Positions 1-6,815 of a stretch of 9,314 nt of DNA are shown piece by piece. The position numbers and the translations under genes were made by a program. The first letter of the stretch is position 1; every line of letters begins with the position of its first letter. The DNA lies in the NCBI GenBank assembly GCA_016839865.1, contig JAEOTN010000329.1:1-9314 (forward strand), written 5' to 3'. The DNA is from Promethearchaeota archaeon. GTDB lineage: Archaea > Asgardarchaeota > Lokiarchaeia > Sigynarchaeales > MK-D1. The notes below the pieces were generated by a model, which had not been told where the DNA came from, searched no databases, and saw nothing but the letters and a program-made list of their open reading frames with translations.

Positions 1-104
1 ATTACATTGGTGTTTGAATTAGTAGTCATGAATTACTTACCGGTGCCATAAGCTTCATTTTTATTTTGAGAGAGTTTTTTAAGAGAAATCTCAAATGTGA
101 ATGT

Positions 105-1355
105 ATGCCGAAAAATAAGGAATTAGCACAAAGAGTATGGAAGAATAACAAAATTCCGGATGGATTTGAACAAAACGACATGCATAAATTCATAGTTAAA
201 ATATGCGAGGAAGTGGGTCCTCGAGAAGCAGGAAGTCCAGCAGAACATAAAGCTGCAGATATAGTTAGGGAAGAATTTGAGAAACATTGTGATGTGGTGA
301 AAAAAGAGGAATTTCAACTTGCTCCACGAGCTTTTCTTAGTTTTACAATATTAGCTCCTCTTTTTGTATTACTCGGGTTTCCATTTTATTGGATTTACCC
401 TATTGTTCCAGCCATTACAAGTATAATCGCTATGCTGTTGTTTTACATGCAATTCCTTCGATATGCAGAATTCGTTGATCCCCTATATCCCAAGAAAACC
501 AGTGTGAATGTGATTGGTGAAATCAACCCAAAGGAGGAATGGAAACAGACTTTAATGTTTTCAGCGCATTTGGATTCAGCTTATCAATTTAATTTCAACT
601 TATATATGCCGAGAACGTTTAATTACTTTCTAATAGGATTACCGATACTTTTAGTAACCTTGATCCTTGTCTCAGTTGTATTTTTTATTTCTAGTTTCAT
701 TTTCAGCATCTCACCTACTGTCTTCAACATCATTGGAATCGTGCTTGCGGTGATTATAGTTCCAATGGGGTCCATGTTGTTCTTTTTCAAAACAAAATGG
801 GCTGTTATGGGTGCAAATGATAACTTAAGTGGAATGGCAATTCTGCAAGGAATAGGGGCAACGTTAGGAACTAATAAAGAAATAATACCAAAACACACAA
901 AAATCTTGTTAGTTGGTTTCGGATCAGAAGAAGCCGGACTTCGAGGAGCAAAGCGATGGGTAAAACGACATGAGGAAGAGTTAGAACAGAAACTTTTTTA
1001 CTTCTTGAATTTCGATGGTGTAGCAAAACATGATGATATTCATGTAATCAATAAGGAGACCACTTTGGGAGTAGAATATAATCCAGATATAGTAAAAAAA
1101 GTTGTAAAAGCTGCTGAAAACGTTGGAATAGCAACTGAAACTCGTGCATTACCTTTCGGGGCAACAGATGGGTCTGCAATTGTTCAAGGAGGATTTTCTA
1201 ATGGAGCAAGTCTGGAAGCCATGGACATCGATAAACCTGAAGTAAAACAGTGGTATCATACAATAAATGATACATGTGATGAAGTAGAACCTGAAGCGTT
1301 AGAAAATGCACGTAAAATCGCCGTTGAATTTATAAAAATCATCGATAATCTATAG
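105..1355 (+). CDS. Membrane-anchored M28 family zinc metallopeptidase (aminopeptidase-like)
   Basis: Predicted di-zinc exopeptidase of family M28, held in the membrane. Numbering from a possible TTG start at 66, the M28 residues are all present: H168-x-D170 in SAHLDSA, bridging D252 in GANDNLSG, general base and ligand E288-E289 in GSEEAGLRG, D317 in NFDG and H398 in WYHTIND. Four hydrophobic segments form two tight hairpins: about 90-110 with 111-130, ahead of the catalytic HxD, and about 186-212 with 219-241, inserted between the first and second metal ligands. Both hairpins return the chain to the same side, and flanking lysines and arginines suggest that side is the cytosol; this is inference. 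I prefer the ATG at 105 (416 residues), because the TTG at 66 adds 13 residues without a domain and a T-rich TATA-like stretch lies about 26 bases before the ATG. No signal peptide or clear ribosome binding site is visible. The peptide substrate is unknown. The acetyltransferase gene follows on the same strand after 61 bases. Confidence 0.9.
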   Translation: MPKNKELAQRVWKNNKIPDGFEQNDMHKFIVKICEEVGPREAGSPAEHKAADIVREEFEKHCDVVKKEEFQLAPRAFLSFTILAPLFVLLGFPFYWIYPIVPAITSIIAMLLFYMQFLRYAEFVDPLYPKKTSVNVIGEINPKEEWKQTLMFSAHLDSAYQFNFNLYMPRTFNYFLIGLPILLVTLILVSVVFFISSFIFSISPTVFNIIGIVLAVIIVPMGSMLFFFKTKWAVMGANDNLSGMAILQGIGATLGTNKEIIPKHTKILLVGFGSEEAGLRGAKRWVKRHEEELEQKLFYFLNFDGVAKHDDIHVINKETTLGVEYNPDIVKKVVKAAENVGIATETRALPFGATDGSAIVQGGFSNGASLEAMDIDKPEVKQWYHTINDTCDEVEPEALENARKIAVEFIKIIDNL

Positions 1356-1408
1356 AAAACAATATTCAAAAACTAATCGACGATATCCTTATCAATTCAA
1401 GTAATAAC

Positions 1409-1416
1409 TTTTTTTT
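1409..1416 (+). terminator. Possible T-run terminator between peptidase and acetyltransferase genes
   Basis: Eight T residues stand 53 bases after the peptidase stop and directly before the acetyltransferase ATG. They could end or weaken the peptidase transcript in archaeal fashion. If so, the acetyltransferase would need its own promoter, for which only weak AT-rich candidates exist near 1385-1395. Confidence 0.3.
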
Positions 1417-2226
1417 ATGGCAAGACCAGCATTCAAAATTATAGAAGTAACTCAAGATAACGTAGAAGACATGTACTGTTCCCGATCCAAGAGGAAAGAA
1501 AACGGTTATCAAAATAAAGCTAAATGGATACGAGAGCGTTTCAAAGAAGGATTACGATACTGGAGCTTACTTGTAGATGAACACAAGAAAGGTGGGAGAT
1601 ATTCTTACCGTGGCATGATTGAAGCAATGCCTGGTGAAAAATGTTGGAGAGGGGTAGACGCTCCAAAATTTATGGTGATTCACTGTATTTGGGTTGTAGG
1701 GAAACATAAGAAGCAAGGATACGGCACTAAACTACTTGAAAAAGTTATCGAGTCTGCAAAAAAAAGTAATATGGATGGAGTTGCAGTTATGACCATTCGA
1801 GAGAAGAAAGGTGGGTGGTCTCCAAAACCTGGATTATTTGAGAGGAATAATTTTAAGATCTATGACTCTGTTCTTGATACTTTTGATCTTTATGCTATAA
1901 AATTCAAGAAAAATCCCCCGGATCCGAAATTCTTCCCTATTACGAAGATTTCGAAAGGAAATATAGAAGGAACTCATGTATTTGTCTCCTATCAATGTCC
2001 TTATATGGTCAACACAATTGAAAGTCTAAAAACTCTTACAAAAGAAGAATATGGAGCTGATGTTCATGTGCATGAGATGTCAGCTTGTGAAGATGTTCGA
2101 AAAAATGGGTATCATCCATATGGAACTTTCCATATTATTCATGAAGGACATTATATCACTCATTTACCTGGGGGAATGCGTGATATACAAATAGAGTTTA
2201 ACAAATATGAAAAAAAAGAAAAATAA
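1417..2226 (+). CDS. GNAT N-acetyltransferase with YoaP-like C-terminal domain
   Basis: Predicted cytosolic acetyl-CoA-dependent acetyltransferase of 269 residues. Residues about 7-165 form a GNAT fold. The strand HCIWVVG (89-95) leads into the acetyl-CoA pyrophosphate loop KHKKQGYGTKLL (Q100, G101, G103), followed by a helix and the strand DGVAVMTI (120-127). The C-terminal part, about 186-262, resembles the YoaP extension known from Bacillus subtilis YoaP: FVSYQCPYMVNTIESL with Cys194-Pro195, then GTFHIIHEGHYITH. The FxxxQCP-helix start looks thioredoxin-like, so C194 may matter for function; this is inference. The acceptor substrate is not deducible. The ATG at 1417 is directly preceded by eight T residues and has no ribosome binding site, so initiation may be leaderless or coupled to the upstream peptidase transcript. 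The tail is lysine-rich (KYEKKEK), and these codons form the T-run terminator of the convergent mannosidase gene. The family assignment is firm; the role is not. Confidence 0.88.
   Translation: MARPAFKIIEVTQDNVEDMYCSRSKRKENGYQNKAKWIRERFKEGLRYWSLLVDEHKKGGRYSYRGMIEAMPGEKCWRGVDAPKFMVIHCIWVVGKHKKQGYGTKLLEKVIESAKKSNMDGVAVMTIREKKGGWSPKPGLFERNNFKIYDSVLDTFDLYAIKFKKNPPDPKFFPITKISKGNIEGTHVFVSYQCPYMVNTIESLKTLTKEEYGADVHVHEMSACEDVRKNGYHPYGTFHIIHEGHYITHLPGGMRDIQIEFNKYEKKEK
2210..2223 (-). terminator. T-run terminator of the mannosidase gene, inside the acetyltransferase tail
   Basis: Read on the minus strand, five T, a C and eight T begin five bases after the mannosidase stop codon. Such T-runs are enough for transcription termination in archaea. 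On the plus strand the same bases are the lysine codons at the end of the acetyltransferase gene. Confidence 0.5.
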
Positions 2227-2228
2227 GA

Positions 2229-5171
2229 CTATTTATTCGAGATAGTTAACCTAATTGTCTTTATCTCATGCGGTGTAAAATTCAAGTGAATTATTGTTGT
2301 TTTATTCGCCAAATTTCGTGCTACTTTCAATTTCTTCCCGATTTTATATTCCAGTAAATCTATTTCCTCCGCATTAAATTCCATAGTTTCAGATAGATTA
2401 TGAAACCTTAGTGTTGTGGAAATTTGTGCACCAGCCCATTCATAAGCTCTCACAATTATGGTTTTTTTATCCCAAATCCAATCTTCAGGATTTTCAAGTA
2501 GGTCATAATCCTCATATGAGTATTTGGCTTTAGATTCAAAGTCTTTACTATCTGAACTCACCCATTCTGATGGTTTTAGAGTAGAAACAATGACAAAGGG
2601 ATGATCTGAAGTGATTTTCGGTAGTAAGCACTTATGTCCTTCCAATCCACCATTCTGGAAAGGATCTACTGATAAATGACCTTTAGCAATACTCTCAGAT
2701 TCTATGAAATTTTCTTTAGAGTTTATGGTAAATACAGGATTGTTAAATGCAAGCGCTTTATGAGGGATTCGTGCTTCAATCCAAGTATCTTTGTGTGGTA
2801 CAAGTCGCAATGCAAATTGGTGTTTTCCTAAATCAGTATAATTAGGACGTTCTCTAGGTTTAAATTTAATCTCTCTTGTATGAAACGGATCCTTAGGATA
2901 ATGTGGTGACCGAACAAGTGTGATGGATACTCCTTTCATATTTGCTGATACCCCATACTTTGAATCATTTAAAACTGCGAGCCCTACATCGGAGTCACTT
3001 ACATCCACCCATTTTTGCATACCAAACTCCCATTTACCTTCCTCCATCTCTGATTTAGGATTTCTACTCCGTTTGATGGACCCATATGGGATTTCACATC
3101 GGATATTTTCTGAATTCAAATTAAGTGGTAAGAAGTATTTGAGTAGCGTTTTTTTATCTTGAAGATCGACATTGAAATCCACGTCAACTATTTCAGAATG
3201 AGCTCTGATTGTGAAAGTTAATTCAATTTGCGATTTTTTAAAGGCATAATAACTAGTTACCGTTACTTTACTTCCAAGATACTCAACTTTGGGATTTTTA
3301 ATTGATTCAACTGCAATTGGATATTTTTTGTATTCTCTGTCGATATTCCAAGCTGGATACCCCTGACCTTTACTCATTGGTTCTTTATATGCAGTAATTC
3401 GGGCTCCTTTGAACTTTAACTGGTGTTTCTTTATAGTATTATCCTTCAACACAAGCTTTTCTGTGCTCTCTTGCACATCATTTCTCTCACCATAAAGGAA
3501 ATTTGATATAAATCTTTGGTTGTTTAAATTCAAACCAATTAGATTACCAGATTTCTTAGAGAATTCAACTTCTAAAAATTCATTCTCGACTGTTATCGAT
3601 GATTTATGTGTTTTCACGAGAATGTCTTTATTCAATTTCTCATCCCATTTTCTTAAATCATGCCGGTTAATTATGAGAATCGTTAGAGGATCCACATTCT
3701 TAACGAGATACTCATTATTCTCATCATTTATCACAACATCATTTTTCACTGGGACAGGATTATATAGCACAATATCTCCTTTTTTCGATGGCAAAGCGAG
3801 ATCTATCTGTGATAGAGAACTTTTCAACAACTCTTGCATTTGATGTATCACAAAATCATGCTCCTTCCATGTAAGTAGATACACCTCAGGAATAGATGAG
3901 CCTGGAAGAATATCATGGAATTGATTAAAAAGTATTTTTTGCCAACAATCATCAAACAATTCTTTGGGATATTGATAACCTTTAAATGACGGTGCCAGTA
4001 TCATCATACTTTTGAGAATTTCAGCAGCAATGGTTAATTCTTCTGATTGACGATTGCCTCTCTTAACTTGTGATTGGGTAGTGAGACATCCTCGGTGATA
4101 CTCTAAATACATTTCATCGTCCCAAGTAACAATTTGGTCTCCCACGTCTTCTTTTAGAATTTCAAAGTACCGATGAGTATTCGTGTGTTTGAATCCTTTA
4201 CTGAAATTTCCATAATATTTTGTTAGATTTTCCATATATTGAATTTCCGTGAAAATAGGACCTTTACCACCATCTCCCTTTCCATAGAACCATCCAAGGG
4301 TACGCACATGATCATCAGACATTGAATCCTCCATTTCTTTTAATGAATTACTTGAATTGAACACGAATCCTTTATCTTTCGGCCTACGTGCCATCTTTTT
4401 GTATAATCCAAAATCCATCCGAGACATTATTTGGAATTTGAACATGTGTGTAAAAATTTCACTCCCGTCTAATCCACGCCAGATATAGTTCGAGAATGGA
4501 AAATCAGAATGGTCATTCCATGTTAGCTTAGTAGTCCAGAATGATTCTGCACCAGATTTGACCAGAATTTGTGGTAATGAGTATGGAAAACCAAATACGT
4601 CTAACAGTGACTCAACTTTGCTGATCTTGCCGAAATTTCGCAAATAATATAACTGACCATAGAGTCTTTGCCTAACTAAAGCCTCTCCCGAACACAGTCG
4701 CAGAGCTGGCTCTACCCACATCCCACCACAGATATCGATTTTATTTTTTGCAACTTGTTCCTTTACATCTAACCAGATTTCTGGATCATATCGTCTGATC
4801 CAATTGAAATATTGTGGTGTAGTCATCGAGACACTAAAATAAGGATACCGATCGATGTGCTTCAAGGCGGCGTAAAATGTTTTATAGGCACGCACTTTTG
4901 TATCATTAACAGACCATAACCAAGCAGCATCAAGGTGTGTTTGGGCTACAGGATAAATATCGTAATCTTTAATCCGAAATTCCTCTTTAGGACTGAACGG
5001 CAATGACAGATTCTTAAACAATTTTGTGAAAAGTTCCAGTCTTTTAATTTTTATTGGGACTTGATAGTAATCAAAATGAGAATTGTGTAGAAATTTTTTA
5101 AATTTAATGTAAGAAGGTGCATAAATTACCGAATCATAATATTTCTCGATTCCCGGTCGGATTTTTCTCAT
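2229..5171 (-). CDS. GH38 alpha-mannosidase
   Basis: Predicted zinc-dependent retaining alpha-mannosidase of 980 residues, about full length for the family, hydrolysing alpha-linked mannose from oligosaccharides or N-glycan fragments. The catalytic domain (about 70-340) has zinc ligands H79 and D81 in AQTHLDAAWLW, the likely nucleophile D191 in LLDVFGFPYSLPQIL (also a zinc ligand in the family) and the conserved YGKGDGG (296-302). The following helical part carries EYHRGCLTTQ (357-366) and the zinc ligand region NQFHDILPGSSI (416-427, H419). From about 465 to 980 the chain is beta-rich, with the family signatures EIPYGS (693-698) and WVDVSDSDVGLAVLNDSKYG (721-740). There is no signal peptide or membrane segment, so it should act in the cytosol, presumably in glycan turnover. 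The first 65 residues precede the catalytic core and are of unknown role. It is transcribed alone, divergent from tnpB and convergent with the acetyltransferase gene. It is intact, with no frameshift. The exact linkage specificity cannot be read from sequence. Confidence 0.95.
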   Translation of the reverse strand: MRKIRPGIEKYYDSVIYAPSYIKFKKFLHNSHFDYYQVPIKIKRLELFTKLFKNLSLPFSPKEEFRIKDYDIYPVAQTHLDAAWLWSVNDTKVRAYKTFYAALKHIDRYPYFSVSMTTPQYFNWIRRYDPEIWLDVKEQVAKNKIDICGGMWVEPALRLCSGEALVRQRLYGQLYYLRNFGKISKVESLLDVFGFPYSLPQILVKSGAESFWTTKLTWNDHSDFPFSNYIWRGLDGSEIFTHMFKFQIMSRMDFGLYKKMARRPKDKGFVFNSSNSLKEMEDSMSDDHVRTLGWFYGKGDGGKGPIFTEIQYMENLTKYYGNFSKGFKHTNTHRYFEILKEDVGDQIVTWDDEMYLEYHRGCLTTQSQVKRGNRQSEELTIAAEILKSMMILAPSFKGYQYPKELFDDCWQKILFNQFHDILPGSSIPEVYLLTWKEHDFVIHQMQELLKSSLSQIDLALPSKKGDIVLYNPVPVKNDVVINDENNEYLVKNVDPLTILIINRHDLRKWDEKLNKDILVKTHKSSITVENEFLEVEFSKKSGNLIGLNLNNQRFISNFLYGERNDVQESTEKLVLKDNTIKKHQLKFKGARITAYKEPMSKGQGYPAWNIDREYKKYPIAVESIKNPKVEYLGSKVTVTSYYAFKKSQIELTFTIRAHSEIVDVDFNVDLQDKKTLLKYFLPLNLNSENIRCEIPYGSIKRSRNPKSEMEEGKWEFGMQKWVDVSDSDVGLAVLNDSKYGVSANMKGVSITLVRSPHYPKDPFHTREIKFKPRERPNYTDLGKHQFALRLVPHKDTWIEARIPHKALAFNNPVFTINSKENFIESESIAKGHLSVDPFQNGGLEGHKCLLPKITSDHPFVIVSTLKPSEWVSSDSKDFESKAKYSYEDYDLLENPEDWIWDKKTIIVRAYEWAGAQISTTLRFHNLSETMEFNAEEIDLLEYKIGKKLKVARNLANKTTIIHLNFTPHEIKTIRLTISNK

Positions 5172-5199
5172 ATATCCTATTTCTATACTATTTTAGATG

Positions 5200-5208
5200 T
5201 TAAATATT
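5200..5208 (-). promoter_or_regulatory. Candidate TATA box of the mannosidase gene
   Basis: On the minus strand AATATTTAA is centred about 33 bases before the ATG at 5171, which predicts a leader of only several bases. AGGA on the minus strand lies six bases before the ATG and could be a weak ribosome binding site. A second AT-rich stretch nearer the gene (5188-5196) is an alternative box. Confidence 0.35.
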
Positions 5209-5393
5209 ACTGTCAATCTGATGTACAAATGATTCTCGACAAAACCAAGTATACTCACATAAAACTCTCTAACAAATGATAGTAGATTAACATTTGATAG
5301 TCTGGTTTAAATGCAGAAGGAACTCGTAGAAGAAAAATGAAATTAAGAATGATCAATACAGATTAGAGTCACTAAACTACCACAGACTCTTGA

Positions 5394-5402
5394 TTTATAT
5401 AT
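5394..5402 (+). promoter_or_regulatory. TATA box of tnpB, leaderless arrangement
   Basis: TTTATATAT is centred about 27 bases before the GTG at 5425. At the usual archaeal distance, transcription would begin at or next to the start codon, which explains the absence of a ribosome binding site and supports GTG as the start. Confidence 0.5.
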
Positions 5403-5424
5403 TAATTTTATAATTATCATCCTT

Positions 5425-6612
5425 GTGCAACTAGTTAGGCAAATACAAATGAAACGATCTACACTCTTGGATGAGATCACAATTAGCTCGAAGAATTTAT
5501 ACAACGTTGCAACGTATGTAGTTCGACAGAGATTCTTTGAAACTTGTTCATGGCTTCGTTATCATGATCTTTGGAAAAAATTAAAGACTCATGAATGTTA
5601 TCTTAACCTGCAGATGCTGTGTGGAAGCCATCCACCACAACAAGTCCTCAGACAGGTTGATCATAATTTCAAGAGTTTCTTCAAAGCGATGAAAGAATGG
5701 AAAAATCATCCTCTAAAATTCAAAACTATGCCTAGACTACCACGTTATAAACGAAAGAATGGACACAATATAGTATATTTCACATCCCAACAATGTCGGA
5801 TGAAGGATGGACAAATTTATCTCACTCGGAAGATGGAAAAATTAGGTTTTCCTAAGATTTCTGCCAAAATCCCTAATCTTAATGGAGTTAGGATTGTTCC
5901 TTTTGGAGATCGTTATACTATTGAACTCATTTATTTTTATAAACCCGAGGATATGGATTTATCAAAAAATAATGTGTTAGGAATTGACCTTGGTTTACAA
6001 AATGCTGTAACTGCATCCAATAACATAGGTAGAAAGCCTATGATTATTAAAGGCGGTATTTTGAAGTCAATCAACCAATACTACAATAAAAAACTTGCTA
6101 TCTATAAATCAATAACTAAAACATGCAATAACACCTATGTTACTAATAGAATATTGAAATTAAATCGAAAGAGAAAAAATAAGATACGTGACCAATTTCA
6201 CAAAACTTCTCGTCTAATTATTAACTATTGCATTGCAAACGATATTGGAAAAATTGTAATTGGATATAATAAAGGATGGAAACAAAGAGTTCACCTTGGA
6301 AAAAAAAATAATCAACAATTTGTGTCTATCCCTTTTCTAACACTAATTCATCAAATAGAATATAAAGCAAAAATGAGAGGTATTGATGTAATTCGGACAT
6401 CTGAGCAATATACGTCTCAAAAATGCTCCAATTGTGATATTATCCTAAGAAGTAATAGAAAATATCGTGGTTTATATGTGTGTTCGAGATGCGGATTAGT
6501 TATTAATGCAGATGTTAATGCTGCTATGAACATAATGAAAAAAGAAGTCCCTGAATCCGTAAAGATAGGGGATAGAGGGTGTTTGAACCACCCAGTGGTG
6601 TTAACCGTCTAA
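5425..6612 (+). CDS. tnpB: TnpB RNA-guided nuclease of IS200/IS605-type element, rearranged RuvC site
   Basis: Complete 395-residue TnpB, an RNA-guided DNA nuclease encoded by IS200/IS605-group transposons and ancestor of Cas12. The N-terminal part (1-180) includes the conserved KNLYNVA and LPRYKRKNGHNIVYFTSQQC segments. RuvC-I is GIDLG with D188. The zinc finger uses C334, C337, C353 and C356. RuvC-III is NADVNAAMN with D363. At RuvC-II, where the glutamate of most TnpB proteins stands, this protein reads IVIGYNKGWKQ with G280. E327 in TSEQYTSQ, just before the YTS motif, is the likely replacement, a rearrangement known from some TnpB branches. The start is the GTG at 5425: it gives the family-typical MQLVRQI beginning and lies 27 bases after a TATA-like box. 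An ATG at 5449 would cut this beginning off. No tnpA transposase lies within the window, so the unit is tnpB-only here and would need a helper for mobility. The reading frame is undamaged. Confidence 0.95.
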   Translation: MQLVRQIQMKRSTLLDEITISSKNLYNVATYVVRQRFFETCSWLRYHDLWKKLKTHECYLNLQMLCGSHPPQQVLRQVDHNFKSFFKAMKEWKNHPLKFKTMPRLPRYKRKNGHNIVYFTSQQCRMKDGQIYLTRKMEKLGFPKISAKIPNLNGVRIVPFGDRYTIELIYFYKPEDMDLSKNNVLGIDLGLQNAVTASNNIGRKPMIIKGGILKSINQYYNKKLAIYKSITKTCNNTYVTNRILKLNRKRKNKIRDQFHKTSRLIINYCIANDIGKIVIGYNKGWKQRVHLGKKNNQQFVSIPFLTLIHQIEYKAKMRGIDVIRTSEQYTSQKCSNCDIILRSNRKYRGLYVCSRCGLVINADVNAAMNIMKKEVPESVKIGDRGCLNHPVVLTV

Positions 6613-6622
6613 TATGTTAACC
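6599..6622. repeat. Direct repeat TGTTAACC x2 across the tnpB stop
   Basis: TGTTAACC occurs at 6599-6606, in the last codons of tnpB, and again at 6615-6622, sixteen bases on. As GTTAAC is self-complementary, the two copies can also pair as a six-base stem over a ten-base loop. This may be part of the guide RNA scaffold. Confidence 0.4.
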
Positions 6623-6625
6623 TTC

Positions 6626-6652
6626 GAATTCACAAATAAAATTGTGGAGTTC
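6626..6652. repeat. Imperfect hairpin after tnpB, possible transposon right-end hairpin
   Basis: GAATTCACAA pairs with TTGTGGAGTTC around the loop ATAAAA. This gives ten pairs (one a G-T wobble) with a single bulged G at 6646 or 6647. IS200/IS605 ends are recognised as imperfect hairpins with an unpaired base, and this one starts 14 bases after the tnpB stop. No matching left-end hairpin was found, so the assignment to a right end stays tentative. Confidence 0.35.
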
Positions 6653-6713
6653 AATTAAAGAGACATTAAATTGCCCTTTCTTCGAATATTCAATAGTTAG
6701 CTATTCCCACCGC

Positions 6714-6733
6714 TTTCTATCATATGATAGAAA
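6714..6733. promoter_or_regulatory. Perfect 20-base palindrome, possible operator or hairpin
   Basis: TTTCTATCATATGATAGAAA is its own reverse complement over all 20 bases. CGC at 6711-6713 and GCG at 6739-6741 could extend it as a hairpin with a one-sided bulge. It lies just upstream of the TATA-like box of the secreted-protein gene, so a dimeric regulator site is the simplest reading. It could also belong to the right end of the tnpB element. Confidence 0.45.
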
Positions 6734-6754
6734 TAATAGCGAGTTTAATAAAAC

Positions 6755-6764
6755 TTTATTTAAA
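6755..6764 (+). promoter_or_regulatory. Candidate TATA box of the secreted-protein gene
   Basis: TTTATTTAAA, preceded by the purine-rich AATAAAAC that could serve as a TFB recognition element. Archaeal spacing would put the transcription start near 6786, giving a leader of about 45 bases that contains the GAGGTG site. A perfect palindrome ends 21 bases upstream of the box, a usual place for an activator or repressor site. Confidence 0.4.
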
Positions 6765-6815
6765 CATACCAAACACTAAAATATTCGATTCTTTTTACAG
6801 TGATCAACTCTTTAT

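Larger units (their letters stand above)
5172..5424. other. Divergent intergenic region between the mannosidase gene and tnpB
   Basis: This 253-base stretch has no credible gene. It holds the presumed promoters of both flanking genes. It also holds two copies of ACAAATGAT (5225-5233, 5272-5280), an inverted CATTTG (5291-5296) that can pair with CAAATG at 5273-5278, and a short hairpin AGAGTC (5365-5370) with GACTCT (5385-5390). The left end of the tnpB element should lie here, but its exact boundary is not visible. Confidence 0.5.
6540..6660 (+). ncRNA. Candidate omega/reRNA region overlapping the tnpB 3' end
   Basis: TnpB proteins use a guide RNA made from the 3' end of their own gene and the adjoining transposon end. 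Here that region is locally GC-richer than its surroundings and full of short stems: GGGTG (6577-6581) with CACCC (6589-6593), the competing ACCAC (6587-6591) with GTGGT (6595-6599), two copies of TGTTAACC (6599-6606 and 6615-6622), and the bulged hairpin at 6626-6652. The limits given are approximate and the guide segment cannot be placed without the true element end. Confidence 0.35.

Noticed and set aside
66..104. TTG at 66 as start of the peptidase
   Set aside because: It adds 13 residues with no visible domain or export signal, and an in-frame ATG at 105 has a T-rich TATA-like stretch at a suitable distance. It cannot be excluded.
123..898. Minus-strand open frames at 123-317 and 623-898
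   Set aside because: They lie inside the peptidase gene on the opposite strand, and their hydrophobic content simply mirrors the coding strand. No start signal or family pattern.
2920..3843. Plus-strand open frames at 2920-3162 and 3520-3843
   Set aside because: They are antisense to the mannosidase gene, whose protein shows continuous family signatures. Composition is serine- and phenylalanine-rich as expected for a shadow frame.
5365..5394. Hairpin AGAGTC/GACTCT plus TTGAT as transposon left end and target motif
   Set aside because: TTGAT is the ISDra2 motif, but here the hairpin lies on its outer side and only about 30 bases remain before tnpB, which does not fit a left end with an internal hairpin.
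5449..6612. ATG at 5449 as start of tnpB
   Set aside because: It would remove the family-typical MQLVRQI beginning, and the TATA-like box spacing favours the GTG at 5425.
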